NCBI GenBank assembly: GCA_014155875.1
Contig: JACEFZ010011666.1
Location: forward strand, 256,473-320,472
Reading direction: 5' to 3'
DNA from: Cepaea nemoralis
Lineage: Eukaryota > Mollusca > Gastropoda > Stylommatophora > Helicidae
DNA: 64,000 nt
Position numbers and translations under genes: made by a program. Under the pieces are notes generated by a model. The model was given only the letters and a program-made list of their open reading frames with translations, searched no databases and had not been told where the DNA came from. This document shows, piece by piece, positions 1 to 11,332 of the stretch (the stretch's first letter is position 1; each line of letters opens with the position of its first letter).

Positions 1-1955
1 GCTTTGTGCCTCGATAAATTTCTGTCGAGTAGTGTTGGTATCTGCACCACTTGGTGTCAATAGCTGTAGCATTTCATTTTGTAAGTCAGTATAGTTTGTT
101 TCTGTATCTGACCTTGTTACAGCGTTAGCCATACGTGTATGTTTCCAGGCTCTTAGGTCGTCGTCTGTACATTCTTTCAATGCATCTAGGCATCCCAAAA
201 TAAGATCCGTGCATGGATCTTGCAGGATAGCGCACGTAAATGTGCCGCTAAGGAACGGGGTATTGATATGCGCTTTTGCCAGTGGATATTTCTCAATGGT
301 CCCAGAGAAAGTACGGCATTTGACAAATTCACCCGTATAGTCTTCTGGTCTAGCAAGTTCTCTCCTTAAACCTAGTAGAGTGCTCCCGCTATCAACTAAA
401 CATTGGCATGGTTGCCCATTGACCAGTGCATCGTAGAACTTAAGTTTACCTCTGGAGGCACATGCTGCGTTAGCATCTTCATTTGAACATGGTATTATAT
501 GCCCACATTCCAATTTACCATCCGCATGAAACTGATGGCATACTTTACATTTCTTAAAGTCTAGAATATCTGTTACTGATGCTACACTCTGACATTCATT
601 CGTTGGCAACACATTCACAAGTTCCGGATCAATGTCACTCTCATCGTCTGATGATGTATCGATGAATGCTGCATTATTTGCCTTCATTCTCTGTCTCCCC
701 ATACATTTATTGCTATAATGACCATAACGTGAACAAAAATAACATTTAACAGCACGTTTAAAGGATGATCTTCTGCTTTCTTGCTTCTTCAACACTGCTT
801 CTAAGTGTGACGGATATGTGGGGTTCTTATCACACATCGAGTAAGTCGGATGAAAAAGATTGCAATAGTTACATCGAGGTGGTTTCTGATATGGTTTGTC
901 CTTCTTACGGTAATCTTTCTGGTTGTAAGATCTATCAGGAACTTTGTTTGCAAAAGCTGTAATTTCTGTGTCATGTGATGTAGTTTTAAAAATGTCCCGA
1001 TTAGATGAAAAATAAGCTGACCCCCGTTTCTCTGATTGCTGAATGGACTCAATATCTGACTGTTGTAAAAACTTCGCAAAAGGGGTAGGAACGGTAGAAA
1101 TCACCTTGTCCATTACCATCAGCTCTTCTAGTTTTTCGTAGTTGTTACCTACTTTAGCAGCTCTAGTCCACTTTTTAAATGTGCTCTGCACGTTACAGAT
1201 GTAGTCTAAGAAGGTTTCAGTTGCTTTTGGCTTAATTTGTGAGAATTGAATTTGGTACCTAGTAGCGTCTAAAAGAAAATGTTTTTTTTATCCTATCGTG
1301 TATGTACTGATAATTGTTTCTAAGCTCTGTAGGTATGGATTCTATTACTTTTAAAGGCTCCCCACTCAGGTTCCTCATGTAAATCATTGCCCAATCATCT
1401 AAAGGTATTTTCTGTGTTTTTAGTTGGAACTCTATGTTTTCAGTCCATGCGCTAATAGAATCACCTACACTGTATGGTTTGATAAGGCCCTTGTAATTAC
1501 TAAATTTGTTCTGTTCTTCTTGGCTCTTTTGTTTGCTACTGGCTATTTGTATGTTAGAATCTACCTCCATTTCCTTCATCTTTAGTCAAGTTTCTGAATC
1601 TACTTGTATCTGTTTTTGTTTGGTGGCTTCCTCTGCTTGTTTGTTAGCCTGCTCTAAGTCTAACTGTTTCTGTTTGATAGCTTGATCTGACTCTAATTGT
1701 TTCTGTTTGGTAACTTCTTCTGCTTGTTTGTTAGCATAATCTAAGTCTAATTGTTTCTGTTTGGTGGCTTCCTCGAATTCTTTCATTTCTTTTTTTATGC
1801 TGCCTTTCTAATTCTCTTTCGTCTCTCTCTAAAGCAGCCTTCTTTTCCATGCGAGCTATTTCTTCTTTATACTTTTGATCCGCCCACTTCTCTAATTTTT
1901 CATCAGTATGGCCCATTGCGATACCCGCCTGGATACATTCATTTTGTGACGCCAT
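1..1955 (-). pseudogene. gag-protease region of E1a (frameshifted in gag)
   Basis: The likely start is the ATG at 1955, the same position as in the E1b gag. The N-terminal part carries a charged coiled-coil stretch, then the gag core. The frame breaks near 1800, at a stop near 1580, and by a +1 shift in a T-run near 1285. From about 1260 down to base 1 one frame stays open (about 420 codons) with no stop. It contains a CCHC-like finger, a canonical zinc knuckle C-x2-C-x4-H-x4-C near 702-744, a further Cys/His cluster, and the aspartic protease core with a DSGST active-site motif near 380-400 and the ILG motif near 205. Gag and protease therefore lie in one continuous frame in this family, without a programmed shift. 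In E1b the same junction is broken by one-base insertions, so E1a preserves the ancestral layout better here. Confidence 0.8.
1587..1790 (-). repeat. Coding tandem repeat inside gag coiled coil of E1a
   Basis: Minus-strand translation gives repeated blocks built on KQKQLDL and NKQAEE, about 15 to 20 residues long, inserted between the conserved start of gag and the conserved EMEVDSN segment. E1b has no such expansion at the matching place (around 56400). This is a lineage-specific lengthening of a K/Q/E-rich coiled coil. Confidence 0.75.
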
Positions 1956-2875
1956 TTTGTGGCGTAATGTTAGTTCAAAATGATAATACAATAATATTCC
2001 CACAATAGTTTATAATAATGTGTTAGTAAGTGTACATCTTTTACTGAAAAAGAAGATGCATGATTAAGTTAGAGCATACCAAAATATTCGGAAAATATAC
2101 TCATCTAATTCTTTGGAAAGTACGGTTCTTGGGATGTTCCACCGCTGTCTTTCACACTTACAAAATGATTTGAGTTGATAACACAATGGCTGCTTCTGTT
2201 TAGTAGAGCAGCAAAAATTAGACACGCGCTTAAGTTGTCAATACAAGCTTATATTTCATGCGAATGATGAATGGAAAAATGTGATAGATAGTGATAAATG
2301 GTGTTAATGGATGATTGATATGATCGTCTGAATGATTGTTAGATGATATGTGAGATGATTCGTCGTATGACAGTTGATGTCGTCTTGTCTTCGCTTTCTG
2401 ACTATGACGTATCTTCGTTCTAGGCTTCAGTTCGTCGCTAATCTATTTATTGACTTCGTAGAATGGTGACACTGATGGCTGTATCACACGCAATGAAATG
2501 TACACGGTGGTTACGATGGTAATGTTCACTAATGATTGTATACATTTCAATTGCTTTTAGTATAATAACACACTTTCTAATTAATATTGGTAGAATTTCA
2601 CACTTTACCGATTTAATTTGGCTCAATTGTGGTTCACCCTCCACAAATTGGTGATCGTATAATTTACCACAGAAAATTATTTATGTCATGTATAGAAACA
2701 AATTTGCATTACTTTGAAATATATCACACAACAATGATGTTGAATCGTGCAATGAACTGATGCTGGTTCAGAACATTTTAATACCAATCGATAGCTGGCG
2801 TTGGTTTAGTGGTTTATAACACCACTTGCCTGTTGGCGTTAATTGTTGGTTGAATATTACAACAAATGCCTGCTA
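1956..2875 (-). other. Untranslated leader of E1a
   Basis: Non-coding region between the LTR end and the gag start. It aligns in patches with 55112-56226 of E1b, for example the stretch around 2447-2620 with 55540-55680. No long open frame is convincing here. The primer-binding site should lie just below 2876 on the minus strand but is not clearly conserved. Confidence 0.6.
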
Positions 2876-3479
2876 TGACTGCTCAGAAGCGTTGTTTCAG
2901 ATTCTCAGGACTCCCCTACTTTCGCACCGCACGAAATAACAACTCGTGACATTTGCGAAAGGAATGCAATTTATTTAGAGCCGATATTTGAATGGCTCTG
3001 CGAGCGTTATACTTCATCATCATTATACAACATGAATGCAATGAAGTGGTGAGAAATGATGCTCGAAATCACAATCTACATGAATAGCCTAATGTTTGCC
3101 TATTGCCTAGAAACTATAGCGTTTGTTAAGGATACGTCTGCTCTCTACCGTCTCCAGTCGGGGTCTGTTCTCACGCTACACATTGCGTGGACAAGCACGG
3201 ACACTGTCCTCTCCGTGCAGTAGCTATTATTGCGTGCATGGTCTCGCAAGCACGCTGGCTTGTGAGCTCGAGTAACCGGGCACTTCACGGTTACTCGCAA
3301 GGACAAGCTTCCCAATGGCTTGGGGAAAGCCCTCGCTCAGTTGTACGCATTGGCCCCTGGTCTGACACAATTGTGTCTCCTTGTGAGGCTATTAATAGTG
3401 CTTGGTGTCTCTCCTGTCTGGTGTCTCCCTACTAGACTTGTGTTTACTCTCCTTACCTCTGTAAGGTCTTATTGGAGAT
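2876..3479 (-). repeat. 5' LTR of E1a
   Basis: Reverse-complement relative of the two 597-bp LTRs of E1b. Shared landmarks include the segment with the Alu-like hexamer GCTTTC near the pause, the ACGTATCC block, and the terminal block before CGCTGACA. The outermost TGTCAGC of the intact LTR is not cleanly readable at 3473-3479, where the sequence joins the LINE A fragment. Confidence 0.75.
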
Positions 3480-4805
3480 CTTCGCAGACACCGCATATGA
3501 AAGCTGTTTAAATGTTTCTCTTGGTGTCAGTAAGTTGTCCAGGTTTCACTGCCATAAAGAAGAGTACTAAGGACACAGGCTTGATAGACAAGGACTTTTG
3601 TTTTTGCAGTAAGCTTCCTGTTCTCCCAGACTCTTATTCTTAACCTGTTCATTGTTGTTGCTGCCTTACCAATCAGGATGTTGATTTCCTGATCTAGGGA
3701 TAATTTGCTATTTACCACTGATCCTAGATATGTAAAATGGTCTACCATCTCTAGTTCGGCGTCGTCAATAAAGATTGATTGTACCCCATGTGCACCTTGT
3801 AACATAATCTGTGTCTTCTTTTTGCTAATTGTTAAACCAAATTCAGAACAAGCATTGGAGAATGCAGATAGTAGACATTGCAATTCTTCCTCAGAGTGGG
3901 TCGTAACTGCAGCATCATATGCAAAAGGCAACTCTCTGATCAGTACCCTCCTAATTTTGGTCTTGGCATTCAATCTCTGAGCATTGTAAAGGCCGCCATC
4001 TGAGCGTGAGTGAATGTATATATCACCATCCTGATCACGAAAGGCATATTTCAGTAGAAGTGAAAAGTATATTCCAAAGAGGGTGGGAGCTAGTACACAA
4101 CCTTGCTTAACTCCACTATTGATTTCAAATTCTTCAGAAGCTGCACCATCAGACTTGATTATACCCTTCATGCCTGTGTGGAACGATTCCACAATGGACA
4201 GAAGAGTTGGTGGTTAGCCAATCTACTTTAGTGCCTTGAACAGACCCTCACGACTGACCAAATCAAATGCCTTTGTGAGGTCGATGAAGGCAATAAACAG
4301 TGGTTAAATCTGTTCACGGCATTTTTCTTGCATTTGTCGCAATGAGAATATCATATCAGTGGTAGACTGGTTCTGTCGAAAGCCACACTGTTATTCGGGG
4401 TAGACTTGATCTCCCAGGACTTGAAGTCTGCGCAGAGCAATTCTAGCAAATACTTTTCCAACAATACACAGTAGTGAGATACCCCTATAGTTGTTGCAGT
4501 CGCCCCGATCGCCCTTATTCTTGTACAGTGTTATGATGCTTGAATCTTTGAAATTCTGTGGGACCTGTCCTTCTCGCCAGCATAGCTCTATTAGCTGGTG
4601 GATCTGTAGAATGAGTGTGTCTTGCCCACTCCTGATAACCTCTATTGGACTCCCATCCTTACCTGGAGCCTTGCCAGATGCAAGTTCATTTATAGCACAC
4701 TTAACTTCTGTTATGGTGGGAAGTGTTTCCAGGTGGTCAAGAGTCTGTAGAGCCTCTATGGCGTTGAAGGCATCATCTGCTAGTTTAGTCTCACTTGAGT
4801 AAAGC
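3480..4805 (-). mobile_element. LINE family A fragment (RT domain, truncated both ends)
   Basis: Minus-strand translation shows the RT fingers and palm of a non-LTR retrotransposon: the segment with GKAPGKDG and NNYRGISLL (about 4480-4680), then GVKQGCVLAPTLFGIYF (about 4045-4110), the catalytic box and the thumb with SKKKTQIM and YLGSVV, ending at LLYGSETW. The catalytic box reads FAYDAA instead of the FADDAA seen in the sister copy at 43858, so one catalytic aspartate is lost. Frame breaks occur near 4200-4390. The 5' edge joins LINE B at about 4806; the 3' edge is cut by the LTR of E1a. It is dead. Confidence 0.85.
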
Positions 4806-6612
4806 TCCATGTGGCCAAGCCATCCAGGTTTTTTCCTCTCGGTCTTCCTCTTAGTCTGTTCCTTTCGATCTTGCCAGTTGTCACTAAGTTCTCCAATCCA
4901 TTTCTTCTCATAAAATGTTAAAAATAGGTTGACTGTCTACGTCTAATTTCTATAATAAATTTACGATTTTCATGTGTCTCCTGTAGTACGTGTTCATTGG
5001 TGTTTTTTTTTTTTTTGTCTGTCCATGGTATTCTTTGCATTTTCCTCAGAAACCACATTTCTGCAGTCACGCGATGGTTTCAGCTTGACTGCTCATTGTC
5101 CAAGTTTCACATCCATACAAAAGAACAGGCTGTATGTACTCCCTCAACACTCTTTTTCTCGTTTCAATTGACATCTTTTTATTGGTCAGAATGTTGTTCA
5201 TCTTGCTGAAGGCTACTTTCGCCATGGCGATTCTGGTTCTAATCTCTTCAAGGAATCTCCCATCAGATGTTATGACTGTTCCGAGATAATTGTACCGATT
5301 CACTTGTTGAAGAATATTCCCATTCACTTGTATATTACATTGTGGTTCTTCATTCTTCCTAGTGACGACCATAACCTGAGTCTTTTTACAATTTAATTCT
5401 AACGCCAGTTGCTCACTTTGTACAACAACCGCATCTACTAATTGTTGCAGGTCCTGCGCATTGTCTGCAATCAATACTGTATTATCTGCATATCTAATGT
5501 TATTGATGTTTCGTCCTCCAATGCTGATTCCATTTATATCTTCCACAGTTCTAACAATATGTTCACTGTATAGGGAAACAAGATCTGGAGACATTACACA
5601 TCCCTGCGTAACACTTCCCTTAATATACTGATATTGTCTCACTTCCCGTCAAATGTTTTTCCCATCAATTTGTAGATCTGCAAGCATATCCACCATGTTG
5701 ACATGTCTAACTCTATCAAAAGCCTTTGTATAGTCAATAAAGCAAAGATGTATATCCTTGTTTACTTCTATAGCTCGTTTAATAACTGTTCGCAGCATAT
5801 ATACAGCATTTACTGTACCCTTTCCTTCTACAAACTCACATTGTTCTTTCACTATTTCAGGTTGTATTTTCTTTCTCACTCTTCGCATGATAATTCGTAG
5901 CAAACTCTTTGTGGTGTGACTCATTAACCTAATTGTTCTATGTTGATCACATACCAAGGCTCCTGATTTCTTTGAGATTGCAATAAATACAGAGTTACAT
6001 AATTCAGAAGGTATCATATAATGTGTTCAGCAGTTTGGTGACTTGATCTAGTCCATATTCTTCTAAAGCTTTAACCAATTCTACTGTGATGTTATCTGCA
6101 CCGGGGGCCTTGTCAGCTTTCATATCTTAAGAACATTTCGAACCTCCAACTTCAAAATTGTCGGTCCTTCATTTTTATATCTAATATCATACTGTTCCTC
6201 TCTGTTATCCTCATAATTGTTTTTCACATAATCTGTTCAAACATGTATAATCTGATCATTTTCTATTATGATTTTGCCATCGTTAGTTTTTAGACAGCCT
6301 TTTGATGTACGTGTTCTTTTATAAGCAAGTTCCTGAATTCTTTTGTGCACTAATTTGGTATTTTGACTGTTGTGTTGTTTTTCAATTTCTAAGCACCTTT
6401 CCTCAAGCTATGCTTCTTTTGCCTCCTTACATAATATTCTGACTTGTCTGTGGATTTCTTCATATTTGGCAGAATTATATTTGTTGAGTCTTCTTGTTTC
6501 GATTAGGTGTAAAATTTCTTCAGTCATCCATTTCTTACGACCCACCTTCTTTAATTTTGGAATAGTTGTTTCTGAAGCCAAACTGATATTCATATTTTGC
6601 AATAACACATAT
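4806..6612 (-). mobile_element. LINE family B copy (RTE/BovB-like RT), truncated
   Basis: On the minus strand from about 6612 down: an EN-RT linker with GRKKWMTEEI, RT with DYTKAFDRV (about 5700-5740), TQGCVMSPDLVSLYS, the catalytic box RYADNTVLIA (second aspartate changed to asparagine), KKTQVMVV, YLGTVI, LLYGCETWT, and the family 3' part GRPRxKNLDGLATW near 4815-4850. Stops and shifts break it at about 5645, 6020-6130 and 5070. The endonuclease is missing. The motif set is that of RTE/BovB-type LINEs by general knowledge of the family; clade assignment is by eye. The extreme 3' end is replaced by the LINE A fragment. Confidence 0.85.
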
Positions 6613-6660
6613 TATTTAAGATAGAATACGTTTGGCTACGAAACGGTTCTCTGTTTGCAG

Positions 6661-6786
6661 GATGTGACGTACACGGAACGTGTTACCCACCGGGAGAAAC
6701 CCACTTTACAAACTGTTCTTTGTTGACCTGTCAAAAGATTTCGAAGAGAAAAGGACCGCGCTATCAAGCTGTCATAAAAACAACGG
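6661..6786 (+). CDS. Cysteine-rich module exon 1 of a host gene
   Basis: A 126-bp exon candidate: polypyrimidine tract and acceptor (ctctgtttgcag) end at 6660, donor gtaatt starts at 6787. It begins with two bases of a split codon and ends with one, so it is phase 1-1. The encoded module has cysteines spaced C-x5-C-x10-C-x4-C, with PPGE between the second and third, then a basic tail without cysteine. Modules 2, 3, 4, 6 and 7 in the window share size, phase, strand and spacing. The role is unknown; such symmetric phase 1 cysteine-rich exons are typical of secreted or extracellular repeat proteins. It is the most upstream module seen; earlier exons should lie left of the window or be unrecognisable. 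Confidence 0.7.
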
Positions 6787-6927
6787 GTAATTGTCATGTT
6801 TCTTTAACACCTTCAGATAAAACACATGTCAAAACAAGCCTAAAAACGTGAAAATTCTAATTATAGGATATACTCATAAACGTAACTGTGGAATTCGTAA
6901 AATGATATCTAAACAGTTTATATTTAC
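6787..6927 (+). other. Intron start after module exon 1
   Basis: About 140 bases without repeat or open frame of note, between the donor and the 1-kb repeat. Confidence 0.4.
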
Positions 6928-7935
6928 ACTAGCTGACCCGGCCCGGCTTCGCCCAGGCCCTGGACGGGATCTATCTATCTATCAAGTCTGTCTGTCTGTC
7001 TACTTGTTTGTCTGTCTGTCTGGCTGACCCGGCCCGGCTTCACCCAGTCCCTGGTGGGGAGCATCTCATTTAATTCATATAAGTAGTCATATAAGCTCCC
7101 GTTCCCCGACTATCTGTCTGTCTATCTGTCTGTCTGTCTGACCCGGCCCGGCTTCACCCAGTCCCTGGTGGGGAGCATCTCATTTAATTCATATACGTAG
7201 TCATATAAGCTTCCCGTTCCCGACTATCTGTCTGTCTGTCTGTCTGTCTATCTGTCTGTCTGTCTGAGCCGGCCCGGCTTCACCCAGTCCCTGGTGGGGA
7301 GCATCTTATTTAATTCATATAAGTAGTCAAATAAGCTCCTGTTCCCGACTGTCTGTCTATCTATTTGACCCGGTGTGGTTTCGCCCAGCTCCTGCCGCAC
7401 AGTAACTTAAAAGAATGTCCTTCCACACACCATCCATTATTTTTAATGAAAACTGTTTTTAATCACATACATGACTGTAGATAACTTCTTTAAGCATAAA
7501 AAGATGGGTTACAATGTTATGCATTATGCATTATTTTTATGAAAACTTTGAAAATGCCTTAAAGATTATATCATTATTTATTATAACTCATATGCCTGTA
7601 AATAACTATAGAGAAAGAGTTTAACAATAGTGCAAGTAAGTCCAACAATATGACTATAAAGTATATAGAAATGTTATTAAAAGTTATGCCCCTTGAAATA
7701 ACTTTTCTAGAGTGAAGTCCCCCTGCTATATAGAAATTATATAATGAAAAATGAAATATTAAATGTTATTAAGTAAGTAGCCGATTTTACACTAAGAAAC
7801 TATTACAGTCGGTTGCACAGGAATGAAAGGAAGACGTGTAGAACATTTCATCTCAATCGGATGTACCGTTATCGAACGCATCCAATACATAGCCAACTAC
7901 AAACATACAGTCTGTTTTATAGATATAGATTATTG
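6928..7935 (+). mobile_element. Unclassified 1-kb repeat, forward copy
   Basis: Starts with ACTAGCTGACCCGGCCCGG and ends about 7935 before a GAA array. An inverted copy lies at 44913-45895, sharing the start motif, the internal 120-bp repeats, and the far segment (CAACCGACT, CATCCGAT, GAACGCATCC in the mirrored copy). No protein is encoded. Both copies have a simple repeat at the distal end. The family is not assigned: a Helitron-like or retroposon-like element are both possible, and no clear terminal inverted repeats or target duplication were found. Confidence 0.65.
7022..7370 (+). repeat. About 120-bp tandem repeats with GTCT microsatellite linkers
   Basis: Three units start with GACCCGGCCCGGCTTCACCC (near 7025, 7140, 7268), each holding CCTGGTGGGGAGCATCT and a Y-rich (GTCT)n linker. 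The same array occurs inverted at about 45540-45800, so it is part of the element rather than a local expansion. Confidence 0.8.
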
Positions 7936-7965
7936 CATACAGTTGTCTGAAGCAGAGGAGGAGGA

Positions 7966-8112
7966 CGAGGAGGAGAAGCAGGAGGAGAAGGAGGAGGACG
8001 AAGAAGAAGAAGAAGAAGAAGAAGAAGAAGAAGAAGAAGAAGAAGAAGAAGAAGAAGAGAAGAAGAAGAAGAAGAAGAAGCAGAAGAAGAAGAGGAAGAA
8101 GAAGAAGAAGAA
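7966..8112 (+). repeat. GAA/GAG microsatellite
   Basis: Purine-only array, mainly (GAA)n with GAG and GAC variants. The acidic/basic open frames across it on both strands are artefacts of the repeat. Confidence 0.95.
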
Positions 8113-8205
8113 TGTCATGTAGCTAGGCAGGGTCTACAATACTAGCTCTGCGTATTTGAAAGAATGTGTACAGTAGAGCAGCAGCGAAGAAAAAGTGAGC
8201 GTTAG

Positions 8206-8600
8206 TTAGTTAGTTAGTCGCGGTTCCAACTTCACGGCAACGGGTCGTCCCCATTATGCTTCGTTCCTATGCCAGTGAATATGACACAAAATACTCCCCA
8301 CTGTCCAATGTGAAAAGTGGAATAGACAGGAGTCTCAACAATCCAACATCCCGCACAGGTACACTGTGCATAATGCCGCCACCAGAATGCTAACACACAA
8401 GTCCTCCACGAAAACCACAGTTCATCGTCGATGGAATCGGCAGTTACCAGAAAGACATCATTGACCCGAGTTTTCTCCCACGGCTCTGTCTCTATCCGCA
8501 GAGTGACCACCCGAAAATGTCACATTAAGTACGAACACGTAACTCCAGCGCCGAGTCCCAGGAGCATCGTGAAAAATGCACTTGTGAACCGAAAAGGCAA
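8206..8600 (-). mobile_element. Retroposon-like repeat R with (CTAA)n tail, copy 1
   Basis: On the minus strand the sequence runs into a tail (CTAACTAACTAAC) at 8206-8222. A second copy lies at about 27174-27576 on the plus strand with the same tail. The two share long blocks, such as GGCGGCATTATGCACAGTG and CACTTTTCACATTGGACAGT. A minus frame of 92 codons crosses this copy but is broken by stops in the other, so coding is doubtful. It may be a SINE or the 3' end of a LINE. Confidence 0.6.
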
Positions 8601-9401
8601 ATCAGTCAATTCAGCACAAGCCGGTAGCCATTGTTTCTAACACGCAGGTCACTGTACAAACAAAAGCGGACATGTAAAAGCACTCCACGCGAATATCACA
8701 GCTCACAGAGACGCGCCACGCACTCACTCAGTAGCAGGGCAACGGAAGCGAGCGTAATTCAAGTTAACGATATTAACTGGCGAACACTGGAAACACGAGG
8801 GAAGCCGAGACCTTAAATGAATAGTGATGATGAATCACAAGAAAGAGGGGAAACTTCCTAGAAAGACTGTATCACGTGATCAAAAGAGCTGAGATCACGG
8901 GATCCGCTGCCTGGTCGATTAAGTCAGGTCAGGGTCTTGGCAGAAGCAAGACGTCAAAACCGGTTTGATGCCGTGAAAGATTATCAACTCCATATGTGTA
9001 ATGATTCTCCATCTTGAAGCGGGAATGTTTCATCCAGCTTGTACGGCTAAGTGAATAGTCACATGAAGGTGTTTCTGCTTAACGAATTCATGGCAGCCCA
9101 GCGATACTGCTCTCTAGACGTCAAGATCAGACTGTTGTAAGTGTGACCTTAGTTTGTAGTCAGACATCGTGGTAGGAATTGAATAACTGTTCTGATGAAA
9201 CTATTGCGGCTTCTTTAAATCAATGAAGTTTACTCAGCAGAAATTAACATATATTTTTGCAGACAAATTTTGGCCAAATTATTCAGCAGACAGAATCACA
9301 TGGTCCCGTAGATGTGGGAGGGCGTGTGATAAATATATCGTTAACTTGAATTACGCTCTCTTTCTCTTCGCTGTTGCTGTACTGAACACATTCTACTAAT
9401 A
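8601..9401 (+). other. Stretch with no recognised gene
   Basis: I see no conserved motif, repeat match or splice-bounded module here. Short open frames (8631-8816 and similar) have no recognisable domain. Confidence 0.4.
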
Positions 9402-9789
9402 CAGTAGTTCTCAACCGGTGGGGAATTCCCCGCAGGGGTGTATTTTAGGGTTTCCGGGGGGGGGGGGGGGGGGGTGGGGGGGGGGGGGAATGAAGATCAT
9501 TTCAAGATCGCGTTAATACAAGAACCGATTACTTGATATTGATTTTCCCTTCATACTTTACAATTATGCACGTCTCATCCTTCTAACATTCATTTTATAA
9601 AGTAAGTAGACCCACAAATCACGTTTTATGTGGATGTCTAGATCTGTTTTAACATATTTACCTTCCATTTTTACGTATACTGTGTAGGGGTGGGGGATTT
9701 TTAGGTAGGAAATTATGAAAGGGGGGGGGGGTGACGTTCTGAAAATATGGTGAAGGGGGGCACGGGCCAAAAAATGTTGAGAACCACTG
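9402..9789 (+). mobile_element. hAT-like non-autonomous element (MITE), copy 1
   Basis: Ends are CAGTAGTTCTCAACC at the left and GTTGAGAACCACTG at the right, a good inverted pair typical of hAT elements. Flanks are TACTAATA (9394-9401) and TATTAATA (9790-9797), an 8-bp target duplication with one difference, as expected of hAT. The 388-bp body is non-coding and holds two G-runs. It is the same family as 10861-11332, in the opposite orientation: both contain CAAGATCNNGTTAATAC-type and TTTTATGTGGATGTCTAGA-type segments. Confidence 0.85.
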
Positions 9790-9837
9790 TATTAATACGT
9801 ACGGCTAGAATTGTAGAGTCTGCCAAGCTACATGGCA

Positions 9838-10057
9838 AAGAAGAAGAAGAAGAAGAAGAAGAAGAAGAAGAAGAAGAAGAAGAAGAAGAAGAAGAAGAAG
9901 AAGAAGAAAAAAGAAGAAGAAAGAAGAAGAAGAAGAAGAAGAAGAAGAAGAAGAAGAAGAAGAAGAAGAAGAAGAAGAAGAAGAAGAAGAAGAAGAAGAA
10001 GAGGAGGAAGAAGAAGACGATGATGAAGAAGAATACACATATATACACACACACGCA

Positions 10058-10089
<32 letters not shown>

Positions 10090-10130
10090 CACACACGCGC
10101 ACACACACACACACATACACACACACACCT
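9838..10130 (+). repeat. GAA microsatellite followed by AC/ACGC microsatellite
   Basis: (GAA)n from about 9838 to 10030, then (AC)n with ACGC variants from about 10043 to 10130. All open frames here (poly-E, poly-K, poly-S, poly-F) are repeat artefacts. Confidence 0.95.
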
Positions 10131-10860
10131 TCCATATCGCAAGGCGATAGTGGAGTTGTTATTTTGAGGATACTATTGCCTATTCTGAAACTGTTCGCTT
10201 CGCACGAGCCTTGAACGGGCTATTCCTTAAGAGTATCAAATCATGTTTTGCAGTGTCCACCCTCTTTCCTGCATGTTATAATAATTAATATAAGTACTGT
10301 CACGTAATGACTTTCAATCGTACGTATACACCATACTACACAAAACTAGCATTTATCACCTATCTTGTCTTTCCAAGAGCCATTTTTGGGGTTGTTTTTT
10401 GTTTTGTTTTGCATATCCATTATAGGACGTTGCAGTCAACATCAGAATTTCCCAGCTGATTGATTGATTGATTGATTGATTGATGTTATCAACAGCTGTT
10501 GTTGATGTACTGGGTAAGATTACGCTCAGTAGTTTGCCATCGCTTTCTGAGCAACCGGCTCATATACCACGTCAATTACCGAAGCGGAGAGAACCGCCAC
10601 CGTTTCTATATAACCATATGACGAACCATATATCTTTCGTTCTCCCTCTGCCTTTCCACCAAATAGCCGGTTGTCACAATTTATTCCAGCTTTCCCTTCT
10701 CGTGACGTGACCTACCAAAAGAATGTGGACTGTCTTTTCTGATGCGATTCACCTGTTCTCTGTGTAATATAGCGTCTTTAACAATATTTAATACTCTTTT
10801 CACATGCCCACTGTGGTCTCATCTTTATTCTGTGAAACCACATCTCGGAGGCCTCTACAC
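10131..10860 (+). repeat. Duplicated intron segment, unit of module 2 (left part)
   Basis: The part from about 10150 to 10400 matches 19110-19345, for example TGCATGTTATAAT, TGTCACGTA and CATACTACACA in the same order and spacing. The piece 10830-10860 continues the match with 19595-19620 (AAACCACATCTCGG). This shows that the exon 2 and exon 3 regions come from a duplicated genomic unit. A (GATT)n run lies at 10459-10482. Confidence 0.7.
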
Positions 10861-11332
10861 CAGTGGTTCTCAACCCTTTTTGGTCCGTTCCCCCTTCACC
10901 ATATTTTTAGGACGTCATTCCTCCCCCCCCCCCCAATCACCATATTTTTAGGACGTCATTCCCCCCCCCCCCCCCCCCCTTTACCATACTTTTAAAACGT
11001 CATCCCCCACTCCTTCTTATTTCCTCCCTTAAAATTTCCCCCTGCCCCTACACAGTATATGTAATAAGTGAAGCTAAATTTAATAGCACATACTAAAACA
11101 AGTCTAGACATCTGCATAAAATGTGATTTGCGGGTCTACTTACGTTATAAAATGAATTTCAGAAGGGTAATATGTACAGAAGCGTCAAGTATGAAGTGAA
11201 AAACAAGATCAAGTAATCGACTCTTGTATTAACGCGATCTTGAAATAATCTTCATTCCCCCCTCCCCCTGAAAACCCCAAAATACTCCCCTGGGAGGGGG
11301 GGGGGGAATACCCCACTGGTTGAGAACCACTG
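10861..11332 (-). mobile_element. hAT-like non-autonomous element (MITE), copy 2
   Basis: Terminal inverted repeats CAGTGGTTCTCAACC (10861) and GGTTGAGAACCACTG (ending 11332). Flanking 8-mers are CTCTACAC and CTCTACAA, a target duplication with one mismatch. The element interrupts sequence that is continuous in the sister unit at 19600-19630, an independent empty-site proof of insertion. It contains long C-runs and G-runs near both ends and no coding region. Confidence 0.9.

Larger units (their letters stand above)
1..3479 (-). mobile_element. Ty3/gypsy-like LTR retrotransposon E1a, 5' half, cut by window start
   Basis: Read on the minus strand, this is a 5' LTR (about 3479 to 2876), an untranslated leader, then gag and protease, running off the window at base 1. 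It is a diverged relative of the complete element E1b at 54515-62424: base 1 corresponds to about 57999 there, and the LTRs can be aligned by eye at roughly three quarters to four fifths identity. The remainder (integrase, RT, RNase H, 3' LTR) should lie to the left of the window. Its left LTR edge abuts a LINE A fragment at about 3480, so the element probably inserted into that LINE; the target duplication cannot be checked because the far end is missing. Confidence 0.85.

Noticed and set aside
9747..10214. Poly-E/poly-K frame on plus and poly-S/poly-F frames on minus
   Set aside because: Direct product of the GAA and AC microsatellites.
10459..10482. (GATT)n run as a LINE-I tail in antisense
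   Set aside because: CAGCTG flanks both sides, but no LINE sequence adjoins the run; more likely a plain microsatellite.
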